Shown here: piece by piece, positions 52,741 through 64,000 of the stretch
Numbering within the stretch: position 1 is the stretch's first letter
Layout of the letters: each line of letters begins with the position of its first letter
From: Elephas maximus indicus
Taxonomy: Eukaryota; Chordata; Mammalia; Proboscidea; Elephantidae
DNA length: 64,000 bases
Direction of reading: 5' to 3'
NCBI RefSeq assembly: GCF_024166365.1
Contig: NC_064827.1
Span: 75,097,135-75,161,134 of the forward strand
The notes under the pieces: generated by a model
Seen by the model: the letters and a program-made list of their open reading frames with translations, nothing else
What the model was told of the DNA's origin: nothing
Databases searched by the model: none
Made by a program: the position numbers and the translations under genes

Positions 52741-53865
52741 CAAAACAATATATTAATAGAATCATAATAAATGGCTACTGTTTGCTGAGGCCTGACTATG
52801 TGCCAATGTGAAGCTCTTTACACAGGCTCTGGGGAGGCAGTGATGAAGGGTGGTTAGGACCTTGGGCTCCAGTGCCAGCCATACTGCTAGGATTATTTCA
52901 GCAAAACTTTCTAGCTGTGTGACCTTAGGTAAATTGCTTAATCTCTCTATACCCCAATTTTCCCAGCTGTAAAATAATAGTAGATGAGTTCATACATATA
53001 AATCACTTAGAAACAATGTCCAGCACTGAATAAGTGAGCAACAAGTATTAACTCTTACTATTGTGATCTCCTTGGCTCCTCATGGGTAATCTAGGAGGCA
53101 GGTACTGTTATCCCCACTTTACAGATGAGGTAATTGAGGCTGAGCCATTGGCCTTAGGTCACAAAACAAGGAAGTATCCAGGCTGGGTCCTGACTCTAGA
53201 CCGATACCAAAGCCTGTGTCCCAGACTATATACCCCCAACTGGCATTGGTGGGATAGCTTGTAGCTGATAGGATTAGCCCTCTGATAGTCCACAAAATGC
53301 CTCCACATGCACTAACTTATTTGAATCTCACCAACGATGTTAGTATTTAATATTTGTATTTTCTTTGGGTCAGTGGGGAAATTGAGGCCCACAGAGAGTC
53401 AGTGTCTAGCCCAAGATTACCCAGCAAGTAAGTGGCGGAGCCAGCATTTGAATTCAGATCTTTCCACCAACAGATAGTATTTTATGTAATTATGATTTTG
53501 GAGTATAGCTATTGTGCATCATGGTAGCACTGTGCCTGCATGATCCTTTGTATTCCTTATAACACTGGATTCCCAATTCCACTGGGTTCCTTCAGGTGGG
53601 AAAAATGGAAATAATATATTTACATCTATAGTGACATTTTCATGTGTGATGTTTTGTGCCAGTCATTATGGTAGGCATGATTTAAAGGTTTTATATTTGT
53701 TATCTCATTTAATCCCCAAAATGTCTCAATTCTCAGAACTTAAGGTTGGTACAATTATTATCCCCATTTTACAGCTAAAGAGACTTGAGCATAAGGCAAT
53801 GAGGTCAAAAAGGGAGTGAGTGGCAGAGTGAGGATTTGAACCCTCATCATCTGCCTCTCTCTAGG
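52740..53865. mobile_element. Cluster of MIR SINEs
   Basis: Copies or fragments are at about 52740-52840 (-), 52850-53065 (+), 53085-53215 (-), 53310-53465 (-) and 53640-53865 (-). Examples are CACTTTACAGATGAGGTAAT at 53115 and CCATTTTACAGCTAAAGAGA at 53764. Confidence 0.7.
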
Positions 53866-53869
53866 CAAA

Positions 53870-54920
53870 GACAGATATGGGGGCGGGGGGCAGTAGTAAG
53901 AATCACCCTCAGTTGTATCATTTCATTCTTCCAACAGTTCTGTGGAGGTCAGCCTTAGCCCTCCTTCAGCTGGAAAATCAGGAGAGGAGGCTCCATGTAG
54001 AGAGATTTCCCTCTAATTTCCTCCTAGCACATGCCCAGTCCCAGTGGTTCTTTCCTGGTTCCCATACCTCCATCACCCTCGCTGCCCCTGAGCAGGGCCG
54101 GGCATGCAGCAGGGACTCAATGGAGTGGTGCTGATGGATGCCTGGATGGGCCTCTCCTGGGCTCTGGGCCCAGGGCAAGGGCGGGACAAGAGCTAGGTCC
54201 AGGGAGGCCCGGGCTGGTGCTCAGGCTGGTGCTGGTGCTGGGGCGGGGGGCGGGGGGTGGGGGGGGAAGGACAAGACAGAGGTTAAGAACAAGCGTAAAC
54301 TAAATGCTGAGGCCACGTGCAGGGTGGCCTGGGCTTAGAGGGAGGGAGGGCTCTGGGTGGCCCCCTGAGATCCCGTCTTCCAGCGCGTGGGACCCCCAGA
54401 GTCTAGCCCGAGCCCCCCTGGGGAGCTGTCAGTACTGGGCCTCTCTGGGGTGAGCCAGCGTCTGGGGCCCCGCGGCTCCGAGCAGGCCAGGAAACGCCTG
54501 CTAGTGCATTTGTTTTTCCATCAACAACAGGCTTACGTAAACTCCTCGCCGGCTCCGAGGGCTGCCAGCACTGGGGAGGCGGCCTTATCTGATGGGGACT
54601 CAGCCAGGGCCGTGGTTCCCTGCGTGTTCCGGCACAGGCCCCGCGGAGAGAGCCCTAGCAGTGGATGGGGGGCGGGGTTTGGCACCCCTGGGTTGGGGGG
54701 CTCAGCTGCTCTCCCTACTGCCTAATGCCGGAGAGGGAAAGAGCAGGCTCTTCTCTTCTGAGACGTAAGGAGGAGAAGATCTCCGCTTCCTTGACCCGCA
54801 GGCATCCGGGAATCTCATCTTTACCTGAGCCCCAGGGAGGTAGGGAGGGACGGGGACTGCAGTGAGGAGTTGGGTGGCCCAGTCACCAGGGTCACCTGGC
54901 TCCCAACCCCTGCTTTGTGC
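53870..54920. other. Unique intergenic sequence, GC-richer at 54120-54700
   Basis: A G-rich run lies near 54240-54270. No gene is recognisable despite several open frames. Confidence 0.45.
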
Positions 54921-54921
54921 T

Positions 54922-55030
54922 AGTCCAGTGGTGCTCAGAGTACAGCGTGCTTGGAGAAAAGGTTGATTCACAAACCTTAGCTGTTCTGATTTAATAGGTC
55001 TGGGGTGGGACCAGGAATCCACAATTTCAT
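54922..55030. mobile_element. MER5-like DNA transposon fragment
   Basis: CCAGTGGTGCTCAGAGTACA and TTTAATAGGTCTGGGGTGGG resemble the ends and body of a MER5-type hAT element. Confidence 0.45.
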
Positions 55031-55289
55031 TTTGAAAAAATTTCAAAATTACACAACAGATGCAATAGTGTAATCAACTTCCATATACCCTTCCTAGATT
55101 CACCAACTGTTAACATTTCGCCACATTTGCTTTCTCTCTCTCTATGCATATACCGGCACACATATTTATACATACATATTGTTTACGAGTAAGTTGCCGA
55201 CATCATGATCTTTTCCTTCTGAACACATTGTGTGCTAGGAACAAGGACATACTCTTATGTAACCACAGTACAATTATCAGCTTCAGAAC

Positions 55290-55630
55290 TACTAACCAAA
55301 ATGTTGTGGTGCCACAGAAGAAAGGCCTGCCTATCTACTTCCATCAGATTGTTGTTTGTTGCTGTGGAGTCATTGCGAGTAGAGCAGCTCCATAGGGTTC
55401 TCAAGCTGTGACCTTTTGGAAGAAGATCACCAGGCCTGTCTTCTGCGGTGCCTCTGGGTGGGCTAGAACCATCAACCTTTCTGTTAGTAGTCAAGGGGTT
55501 AAACATTTGTTACAACCCCAGAGACTCCTTTTCATAAGATTACAGCCATTGAAAACCCTATGCGCAGTTCTACTCTAAAACCCATTGGGGTCACCATGAA
55601 TCAGAATGGACTCAATGGCAACGGATTTTT
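55290..55630 (+). mobile_element. AfroSINE, plus orientation, split by another AfroSINE
   Basis: The body AGAAGAAAGGCCTGCCTATC stops at 55350 and resumes at 55541 with TACAGCCATTGAAAACCCTA. TCCATCAGATT and TTCATAAGATT are the imperfect duplication of the inner insertion. Confidence 0.8.
55351..55530 (-). mobile_element. AfroSINE, minus orientation, nested
   Basis: GTTGCTGTGGAGTCATTGCG and AGAAGATCACCAGGCCTGTC belong to the longer variant in antisense. The tRNA-like head lies at the right end. Confidence 0.85.
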
Positions 55631-55744
55631 GTTTTAATATGTGATATACGACTCACAGTCAAATTTTGCGAGTGTCCCAATAAAGTCCTTTATATCATTT
55701 CTCCCTCCCCCAGCCCAATCCAAGGTCCAATTCCAGGTCATTCA

Positions 55745-56100
55745 TTGCATTTAGTTGCCCTGGGGCCAGCATCTGAAACACATCCCCAGGTAACTCCCCT
55801 AAGTGGTCTTGAGACCCCTCTGAGAGGCTCTCCATGGAACCTACCCTACACATCGCCCTGACAGGGATCTTTCTAAATGTAGCACTGTGACCCTTGATTT
55901 TCAGGGTCCAGTTCAAGCCTCTTAGCCTGTCTTTAAGAGCCCTTCATTACAAGAAGCCATTATTAATGATGATGAGGAAGATGATGATGGCCGACAGGCA
56001 TTATTGCATTTAATACACACAGCTCTGTGAGGTGGGTAATACAACTCCCATTTAGAGATGGGGAAATCAAGGTTTAGAGAGCTAAAATAACTTGCCCAAG
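55745..56100. mobile_element. Possible L2 fragment and a MIR fragment
   Basis: CAGGGTCCAGTTCAAGCCTC may be L2. The MIR piece at 55965-56100 has GATGGGGAAATCAAGGTTTA in antisense. Confidence 0.5.
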
Positions 56101-56159
56101 AAAAAGGGGAGGGGGGGAGACTGACATTTAATCTCAGATAAGTCTGTCTTGAAAACTTT

Positions 56160-58480
56160 TGCTTTTTTTGCTCTTTGTGATTTTAGTTGCTGTTGTTAAA
56201 TATATTTATCTTTTTATGAATAGTTAACACCTGCACATAGTATATGCAGTTATTAAGTATGCAGTGTCCCTACTTTTTCTTTTCCCTAGCATCCTAGTTC
56301 CTTACTCAGAGGCCATCCCAGTTACCTATTGTATATCTTTCCAGAGACATGCTATGCCTATGAAAGCATGTCCACAAATATATTTTTTGCATAAATGGTA
56401 TTGTATGGGATACCTTGTTCTGCTCATTGCTTCCCCACTTAACTATATATTATGGAGATTTTTTTTCATGTTAGAAATCTAAATCTGCTCCATTCTTTTA
56501 AACCAGTGCATAGTGTTACACTGAATGGAGGTTCCATAATTTATTTCACCAGTCACCTATTGATGGGAAATTAGATTGTTCCCTATTGTTCTTATAAGCA
56601 AAGCTGCCATAAACATACACATGTGCAAATATATTTGCGTGATAAATTCCTAGAAATGGAATTGCCCGTTTAAAGGGTATGTGGATTTTTAATTCACTTA
56701 GATATTGCCAAACTGCTCTTCAGGGAGGTTGTACCAATTTGCCGTCCCACTTGCAGGGAATGAGCGTGCCTGTTTCCCACATCCTTGCCAACACAGCATG
56801 TTATCAAACTTTTTGATCTTTGTCAATCTGTTAGAGACAAAATGATATCTCAGAGCTGTAATTTCATTTCTCCTACTACAAGGGAGGTTGACCATGTTTT
56901 CATAAGACTAAGAATCATTTGCATTTCCTTTGCTGGGAACTGTTTATTTATATCCTTTGCCTATCTTTTAATTAAGTTGTTGGGTTTTTTACTTCCTGAT
57001 ATGTAGAAGCTCTTAAAATAGCAAGCTGTCGATAATATATGTGCCTTTTCACTTTGTTTGTATTATTTTTTCATGAAGAATTAAAAATAATTTTATGTGG
57101 CCAAATTTAATCAATCTTTTCATTTATGGGTTCTTCTTTTTTTTTAATTCACACTTTAAAAGACTTCTTTTAAAAGAGAAGAAAAAAAAAAGTGTCCCTT
57201 ACTCTAGAATATTTTTTAACATACCCCCAGGTTTTCTTCATTTAAGAATTTGTTTTGGTGTAAGGTATGAGATAGGCATTCAGCTTTCTTTCTTTCTGAA
57301 TGCTATCTAGTTTTTCCAACACTGTTTATTTAATAATCTATCTTTTTGCTATTGATTAGAAAGGCCTCTCTTGTCATATACTCAATTCCTAAAGACACTT
57401 GGGTATACTTTCCAAATTTTCTATTCTGTACTAATGAACCATCTGTCTAAAATGCACCAGTTATCACATTGTTTAAATTATTGTAGCTTTATACTATGTT
57501 CTAATATCTGTCAGGAGTTCCTGGATGGTACAAACGGTTAAGTGCTCAGCTATAAACTGAAAGGTTGGTGGTTTGAATCCACCTAGAAGTGTACTGGAAG
57601 AAAGGCCTGGCGATCTATTTCCAAAAGATTAGCTTAAAACTCTACGGAGTGCAGCTCTACTCTACACCTGGTGTCTCCGTGAATTGGAATTGACTAGATG
57701 AAAACTGGTTGTTTTCTTTTTCTTTTTAAATATGTGTTAAGTCTAGTCCCCACTCATTACTTTTTTTTTCAGAATTTCCTTGCTTGTATTGCCATATAGA
57801 ATTTGGAATCAGCTTACTTACTTTTAAAAATCCTATTGATTTTTTTTATCAGATTATATTAACAAGGAAATTAACTAGATTAATTAATTGGTAAACCAGG
57901 AGGGAATTGGCATATTTATAATGTTGAGTTATCTTATCCAAAACCATTCTAACATTCTATATGTTCACATCTTCTTTTGTGCCCCTCAGCAATTTATTAA
58001 GTTCACTTCCAATAAATCCTGTACATTATTTTTGTTAAATATATTAATAAATATTTTATCTTTTCTTGCTGCTATTGTAAGCAGGGACCTCTCTTTCATT
58101 ATCTCTTCTAACTGGTTGTTTGTATTTATGAAGGCTATTAATATCAGTATATTTCTTTTGCACCCAGTCAGCCTACTAAGTCCTCTCATTATTTCTAATG
58201 GTTTTTCAGTTAATTCTATAAATAACTAACACTTTCCTTCTCCTTTCTGATATTTATACTTATTTCTTTTTCTTGTCTAATTGTGTGGGCTGGTACTTCC
58301 AGAACAGTGTTAAATAATTGTGCTGAAACCAGACACACTTCTCTCATTCTTCATCATAACGGGAATGTCTTTAGTGTTTCCCCGTTAAGCAAGATGCTAG
58401 CTTTTGGGCTGAAATAAATATATTTTCTTGTGTTTAATCATTTTTTATTTTATTAAGAAAAAAAAAGTTCTTTCTAAATT
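56160..58480 (-). mobile_element. L1 LINE 3' portion, minus orientation
   Basis: About 2.3 kb reads as an antisense L1: 3' UTR text such as GGAATTGCCCGTTTAAAGGG at the left, then ORF2-derived sequence including CAACACTGTTTATTTAATAA and GTTTCCCCGTTAAGCAAGAT. All frames are broken. An AfroSINE sits at 57514-57716. Confidence 0.75.
57514..57716 (+). mobile_element. AfroSINE, plus orientation, longer variant, diverged
   Basis: The copy begins GGAGTTCCTGGATGGTACAA and contains AGAAAGGCCTGGCGATCTAT. It interrupts L1. Confidence 0.85.
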
Positions 58481-58529
58481 GGCTACATCTCTGGCCTCCT
58501 CCACGTACAGCCCAGACTCTGCAGGACTG

Positions 58530-58880
58530 AATTACTTGTTACTCCCTGAACAGGTTCTGCTGCTTCATGCTTCCTAGTCTATGTTAGTTCTTCTTTATGG
58601 ACTACCCTTCCCCCTGGCTTCTCCCAGGCAAAGCCCAAAACAATGTCACCTTCCCTGAAAACCTTCCCAGGCTGAGTTAGTCCCTCCCTTTTATTCTCTA
58701 ATGGCCCTTTTCATGCTGGACTACAAGTGCTTCCACCCCGCTTTGCTTCCCATCTAGCCTGTGAGCATCTTGGTGTGTATGTGCGTGTGTGTGGCATGTC
58801 TATGTTATTTCTGTGTCCTCAGTGCCTAGACTAGAGCCCAAACAAAATAAATGCATGATAAATGATTTTTGGATGAGTAA
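58530..58880 (+). mobile_element. L2 LINE 3' fragment
   Basis: GCCTGTGAGCATCTTGG, CCTCAGTGCCTAGACTAGAG and AATAAATGCATGATAAATG are in sense L2 3' order. Confidence 0.65.
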
Positions 58881-58884
58881 ATAA

Positions 58885-59145
58885 TAGAGTAACAGCTAAC
58901 ATTCACCAAGTAATTCACTAGGTGCCAGGCCCTGTACTAAGCACTTTATATTCATTATCTCACTTAATACTTACAATAGCCCTGTGTGGTAGATGCTTAT
59001 TGTCTCTACTATGAGATGAGCAAATGGAAGCTCAGAGAGGTTAAGTAACATGTGTGAAGTCACACAGCCAGGATGTGAACCCAGGTTTGTCTGGCTCCAG
59101 GTTGCCGTCTTTTAGCCTCTAGGCCATTCTGAAAGGCTGTAAATA
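58885..59145 (-). mobile_element. MIR SINE, near full length
   Basis: GTGCCAGGCCCTGTACTAAG, AGCTCAGAGAGGTTAAGTAA and GGATGTGAACCCAGGTTTGT are in antisense MIR order. Confidence 0.8.
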
Positions 59146-59329
59146 AGTGTATGAATGAACAAATGCTACTTGAGTAGGCCTGGGGTGGGGACTGGGCTCA
59201 AATATGGTGCCTCTGGGTGACAGGTGAGGATGGGCACATAGGGATAAAGGGAGAAAAGTGGCTGGTTTAGGACCCTTTCACTTCTTGATTCTTTACAGTG
59301 AGTATACATTTTTCTTTTTGACTCCTACG

Positions 59330-60130
59330 TACTTCTAAAATTTTTGTTTTTGAGTGTGGCATAACATACATGTGGTAAAGTATATGCATAAGTGGATAGC
59401 TTAATGAACTTATATATGTATACCCATGCCCTGGTAGGTTCCTTTTGCCCCTTCCCAGTCTATATCTACCCTCAGAGGTACCACTATCCTGTCTTTTTTA
59501 GTCTTTTTTAAAAAAATAATTTTTACTGTGCTTTCAGTGAAAGTTTACAAATCAAGTCAGTCTCTCACACAACAACCCATATACACCTTGCTACACACTC
59601 CCAATTACTCTCCCCCTAATGAGACACCCTGCTCTCTCCCTCCACTCTCTTTTTTCATGTCGTTTTCACCAGCTTCTAACCCCCTCCACCCTCTCATCTC
59701 CCCTCCAGGCAGGAGATGCCAACATAGTCTCAAGTGTCCACTTGATCTTTTATAGTCTTGAATAGATTCGTCTGTTCTTGAACTTTATATACATGGAATA
59801 AAGCAGTAAGTCCTCATTTGTGTTTGGCTTCTTTCACTCAACGCAATAATGATCTGATTGATCCTGTTGTTGCACAAGCCAGGAGTTCATTCCTTTTTTT
59901 ACTGCTGGGTAGTATTCCATCGTAGAAATGTGCCGTCATTTTTCTACCCATTCTCTTGTGGATGGTCGTTTGAGTTCCTTCCAGTCTGGGGCTATTATGA
60001 GCAAGGCTGCTATATGCACACGTGTGCCAGGTTTTTTGGTGATCATATGCACTCATGGCTCTTGGGTATATAGCCAGGAGTGGAATTGCTGGGTCATAGG
60101 GAGGCTGAATGTTTAGCAAAGCATGTACTA
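59330..60130 (-). mobile_element. Old L1 3' region with a younger L1 3' end inserted
   Basis: Outer text (GTGGCATAACATACATGTGG, then GGGTAGTATTCCATCGTAGA and GGAATTGCTGGGTCATAGG) is an old antisense L1. The part at about 59511-59746 (GTGCTTTCAGTGAAAGTTTA) is the same L1 3' UTR type as at 50913. Confidence 0.7.
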
Positions 60131-60930
60131 AAGGAAATTTGGAAAAACTGGCAAGTGATTTATTACAACTTTAAGAAAAGTACATAAAGAGAGTCATGTG
60201 GGAAGTGAACCTGCAGCTTTCTGGGGCCCCAGTTCCAGCTTCTAGGGTGTGTGGCTTAGACTCCAGAGGGGAAAATGAAATACAGGTGTTGGGTGAGGGA
60301 GGAAAGGATGTAGGCTCCACCTGGGCCCTCTGTCCCCCTCCCAGAGGAGGAAAGATAAGGTTTGCCAAGGTAAGTATCCAGATCCAGTGGGTATTTCTGT
60401 AACGAGTTTGATTTGAGGCCTCACTTCCTCCCTCTGTGCATTGGGCTGGGCAGCGGCGGACTCCATAGCCTCTGAGCCTCTGGAGTCTTTGGCGTCTGTC
60501 TGGGAGCATCCTTTTACAGGCCTTCTCCTGACCCTACAGATTGTTATCTGTAGCAGTACTGGCTCTAGCAGGTTTTGGGGCGGGGAAGGTTTATGACCCC
60601 CAAAGCTTCTGCTAGTGTGAACTCTGAGAATGGGGCCCTAAAGGCCTTCTCCTATCCCTATCCCCATCTCTAGCCCAGCCGTGACTCAGGTTCTCTGGGA
60701 ACTGGGGGGAGAAACGGTGGGGTGAGCCAGCCCTGGCTACTTCCATGAAGTCATAACAGCTGCTGCCTGCAGTTTGGGAAGCTGTTGTTCTGCCAGGGGG
60801 GCACCCCAAGGGAAATGCCAGAGCCAGGGCCAGGACGCCAGGGTTCTGGCCACAGATAAGCCAACAAATCACCCTGCAGATGAGCTCAGAAGCTTGTTCC
60901 CATACCCAGAAGGTGAGCAGAAGTACTCAC
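60130..60930. other. Unique intergenic sequence
   Basis: I see no recognisable gene or repeat. Confidence 0.45.
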
Positions 60931-61935
60931 TAGCAGTTCAAACCTACCAGTCACTCCTTGGAAGAAAGATGTGACGCTCTGCTCCTGTAAAAATTGTTGT
61001 CGTTGTTAGGTGCCATCGAGTTGGTTCCAACTTATAGCGACCCTACGTACAACAGAATGGAACACTGCCTGGTCCTGTGCCATCCGCACAATCCTTATGC
61101 TTAAGCTCATTGTTGCAGCCACTGTGTACATCCATCTTGTTGAGGGTCTTCCTCTTTTACTCTGACCCTCTACCAAGTATGATGTCCTTCTCCGGGGAAT
61201 AGTCCCTCTTGACAATACGTCCAAAGTACATGAGACGAAGTCTCACCATCCTCCCTTCCAAGGAACATTCCAGGTGTACTTCTTCCAAGACAGATTTGTT
61301 AGTTCTCTTTGGGGTTTTTGGCAGTCCATGGTATATTCAATATTCTTTGTCAACGCTGTAATTCAAAGGAGTCCATTTTTCTTTGGTCTTCCTTACTCAC
61401 TGTCCAGTTTTCACATGCATATGAGGTGATTGAAAATACAATGGCTTGAGTCAGGTGCAACTTAGTCCTCAAAGTGACATCTTTGCTTTTTAATGCTTTA
61501 AAGAGGCCTTTTGCAGCAAATTTGCCCAATACAATATGTCTTTGGATTTCTTGACTGCTGCTTCCATGGGCATTGATTGTGGACCCAAGTGAAATGAAAC
61601 CCTTGACTGCTTCAATCTTTTCTCTGTTTATCATGTTTCTTGGTCCAATTGTGAGGATTTTTGTTTTCTTTATGTTGAGGTGTAATCCATACTGAAGGCT
61701 GTGGTCTTTGATATTCATCAGCAAGTGATTCAAGTTCTCTTCACTTTCAGGAAGCAAGATTGTTTAGGAGTCTTCCTCCAATCCTGATTACAATCTGTGA
61801 ATATTACAGCCTCAGGAACCCTATGAAGCAGTTTTACTCTGTTCTTTAGGGTCGCTAAGAGCTGGAATCTACTTGATGACAGCAGGCTATAGGGTCACTG
61901 TGAGTCAAAATTGACTCAACAGCAACGGATTTGGT
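60930..61935 (+). mobile_element. AfroSINE split by an RTE LINE
   Basis: SINE sequence (CAGTCACTCCTTGGAAGAAA) stops near 60984 and resumes at 61806 (AGCCTCAGGAACCCTATGAA). The words CTGTAAAAATT and CTGTGAATATT are the imperfect duplication. The 3' tail appears partly duplicated at 61886-61935. Confidence 0.75.
60996..61794 (-). mobile_element. RTE-clade LINE 3' part, minus orientation
   Basis: It starts with the reversed 3' end GTTGTCGTTGTTAGGTGCCA and reads into reverse-transcriptase sequence on the minus strand (HLNIKKTKILTIGP near 61650-61690). It is 5' truncated with broken frames. Confidence 0.85.
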
Positions 61936-61939
61936 TTTT

Positions 61940-62470
61940 TGGGTTTACTGTATGATCAGAAGACATTACCAGTCTGGTGGGGGGAAAGATGGACCATTCA
62001 AAAATGGACTCTATGCAAGTAACTTTCCATATGGAAAAAATAAAATTAGACCCTATCTTATACCATACATGAAAATAAACTTCAGATGAATTAATGAAAT
62101 TAATTAAGAAATAAATTAATGGATTAATGTGAAAAACCATCTTAAAAGCTTAAAAGAATAAAGAGAATTCCTTTATGGATTGTGATGGAGGAGTTCTTAA
62201 ACAAATAAAACAAGCTAAAAATCATAATGGAGAATATTGTTAAGTTTAAGCTCAACCAAATCAAATACCCTGTACAATAAAAGACACCATTTACAAAGTT
62301 AAAGTTCAAGCAAGATTCTGTGGAGAGACATCTTCTGCGTTCATAACAGACATGGGATTAATGCCCAAAATATATAAAGAAGATTTCTGCAAACCAATAC
62401 GAAAAAGACAAATAACCCAAGAGAAAAACGAACAGAGGATATGAACAATTCACAGAAAACTAAACAGGAA
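61940..62470 (+). mobile_element. L1 ORF2 fragment
   Basis: ACCCTATCTTATACCATACA, TTAATGCCCAAAATATATAA and AGGATATGAACAATTCACAG are typical of the C-terminal part of L1 ORF2 in sense orientation. The frames are broken. Confidence 0.75.
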
Positions 62471-62732
62471 TGGTGAATGTGATTGTTAAGGTTGTGTGTC
62501 AACTTGGCTGGGCCGTGATAGGATGATGCATTCTATGGAAACCAGTCATCTTCTTTCTCCAGCCACTCCCATCATTGCTCAATGGGTCCATGAATGAAGT
62601 GGCCACTGTAGCAGGGATGGAGGTTATGCATGGGTTCAGCAACATGGATTTCCACTAACCAAATCTGACTTGGCTACAGCCACTGCTGACTGCCCATCTG
62701 CCAGCAGCAGAGACCAACACTGAGTCCCTGAT

Positions 62733-63188
62733 ATGGCACCATTCCTCAAGGTGATTCAGCCAACCACCTGGTGGCTAGATGTCTACATTGGATTGCTTCC
62801 ATCATGGAAAGGGCAGCTCTTTGTTCACACTGGAGTAGACCCTTACTCTGAATACAAATTTCCCTTCCCTGCATACAATGCTTCTGCCAGAACTACCATT
62901 CATGGACTTACAGAATGCCTTACCCACCATCATGGTATCCCACATGGCATTGCCTCGGATCAAGGGACTGACTTCACAGCAAATGAAGTGTTGCAATGGG
63001 CCCATTCTCATGGAATTCACTGGTCTTACCATGTCGTCCATCATCCTGGCTTGATGGAACAATGGAATGGCCTTCTAAAGACACAATTACAACACCAGCT
63101 AGGTGGCAGTACCTTGCTAGGTTGGGGCAATTGTTCTCCAGGAGGCTGTATATATTCTAAACCAGTGTCCAATATAAAACTAAACTAA
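62733..63188 (+). pseudogene. ERV-L integrase core remnant
   Basis: The open frame covers most of an integrase catalytic core. Acidic positions expected of the DDE triad are visible: D in WWLDVY, D in GIASDQGTDF, and E in GLMEQWNGLL. The frame ends in SINE-derived sequence. It is a dead remnant of a retroviral integrase. Confidence 0.75.
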
Positions 63189-63357
63189 ACCAAACCAAAC
63201 CAAACCCAGTGCCGTCGAGTCGATTCTGACTCATAGCAACCCTATAGGACAGAGTAGAACTGCCCCATAGAGCTTCCAAGGAGCACCTGGCGGATTCAAA
63301 CTGCCAACCCTTTGGTTAGCAGCTGTAGTACTTAATCACCATGCCACCAGGGTTTCG
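63177..63357 (-). mobile_element. AfroSINE inside ERV-L
   Basis: The copy runs from an (AAACC)n-like tail through AGTGCCGTCGAGTCGATTCT to ATGCCACCAGGGTTTC. A perfect 12-base duplication GTGTCCAATATA flanks it (63165-63176 and 63358-63369). Confidence 0.95.
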
Positions 63358-63559
63358 GTGTCCAATATATGGTGCTGTTTTTCCTGGAGCCAGGATTCAT
63401 TGGTCCAGGAATCAAGGGGTGGAAATGGGAGTGGCCCCACTCATTATTACCACTAGTGACCCACTCAGAAAGTTTTTGCTTCCTGTCCTTGCAATGCTAT
63501 GCTCTATGGGTCTAGAGGTTTTAGTTCCAAAGAGAGGAATGCTCCCACCTGGAGAGCCA

Positions 63560-63807
63560 TCACTGATCTAATGAACTGGAAGCTAAGAAAGTCACCCAGC
63601 CACTTTGGGCTCCTTATGCCTCTGGATCAACAGGCAAAGAAGGGAGTTACCATAATGGCTGGTGTGAATGATCCTGACTACCAAGAGGAAGTCAGATTGA
63701 TATTACATAATGGAGGTAAAGAAGAGTATGTCTGGAATGCAGGAGATCCCTTAGGGCATCTCTTAGTACTACCATGCCCTGTGACTAAAGTCAATGGAAA
63801 ACTATAG
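63560..63807 (+). pseudogene. ERV-L dUTPase-like remnant
   Basis: After the SINE and a short integrase C-terminal stretch, the + strand frame contains GVTIMAGVNDPDYQEE and NAGDPLGHLLVLPCP. The latter resembles a late dUTPase motif. The glycine-rich final motif is not seen in this frame, so the fragment is incomplete. Confidence 0.6.
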
Positions 63808-64000
63808 CAACACAATCCAGACATGACTACTAATGGCCCAGACCCTTCAGGAATGAAGATTTGGGCCACCCCACCAGGCAAAGAACCACAACCAGCCAAG
63901 GTGCTTACCGGGGGCAAAAGGAATATGCAAGGGGTGATGGAAGAAGGTAGTTCTAAATACCAGTTATGACCATGTGACCAGTTGCAGAAATGAGGACTGC

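Larger units (their letters stand above)
55015..55745 (-). mobile_element. Old L1 3' UTR interrupted by nested AfroSINEs
   Basis: TTCACCAACTGTTAACATTT (55015-55290) and GTCATTCATTGCATTTAGTT (to 55745) are antisense L1 3' text. Two AfroSINEs lie between. Confidence 0.6.
62480..64000 (+). mobile_element. ERV-L endogenous retrovirus, internal fragment, open at right edge
   Basis: The + strand resembles the pol 3' region of the mammalian ERV-L (class III) family, with an integrase core followed by a dUTPase-like segment, the gene order that characterises ERV-L. The frames are broken by stops and shifts, and an AfroSINE splits the fragment at 63177-63357. No LTR or envelope is seen; ERV-L lacks env. 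The element continues past 64000. Confidence 0.85.

Overview
This is a mammalian nuclear genomic window dominated by one complete gene, the LIM-homeodomain transcription factor LHX2 on the + strand. The coding sequence runs from 18631 to 41835 in five exons and encodes 406 residues. All splice sites are GT-AG, the reading frame is open throughout, and a polyadenylation signal lies at 42395. The lineage can be read from the repeats. The window carries about 22 copies of a tRNA-derived SINE of the AfroSINE type, RTE-clade LINE fragments that share its 3' tail, and L1 3' ends of a type I associate with elephant. This points to an afrotherian, most likely a proboscidean; the species is inference.

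Layout. From 0 to 4.5 kb there are old L2 and MIR fragments, one AT-rich block that looks like a regulatory element, and two stacked AfroSINEs. From 4.5 to 17.2 kb there is the upstream regulatory domain of LHX2. It holds a CpG island at 5.5-6.3 kb that ends in a good splice donor, several kilobases of non-repetitive AT-rich DNA with homeodomain-type motifs, a second CpG island at 14.4-15.3 kb, and an unidentified palindromic transposon-like element at 17.04-17.21 kb. From 17.2 to 24.7 kb lie the main CpG-rich promoter, exons 1-3 and the CpG-rich start of intron 3. From 24.7 to 42.4 kb are the rest of intron 3, exon 4 (first part of the homeodomain), a 13.6-kb intron 4 crowded with AfroSINE, MIR and L1, and exon 5 with the 3' UTR. 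From 42.4 to 64 kb is intergenic DNA: MIR, L2, L1, RTE and AfroSINE copies, long degenerate simple repeats, two CTCF-type motifs near 51 kb, and at the end an ERV-L provirus fragment (integrase and dUTPase-like remnants) that runs off the window.

How it fits together. LHX2 is a developmental regulator of forebrain, eye, limb, hair follicle and blood progenitors. The sequence around it shows the usual architecture of such genes: multiple CpG islands, intronic and upstream candidate enhancers, and a stretch of about 21.7 kb (4.48-26.18 kb) without one recognisable lineage-specific SINE or LINE, next to flanks that are full of them. I see no second protein-coding gene. The long open frames in the CpG islands and repeats are fortuitous or belong to dead retroelements.
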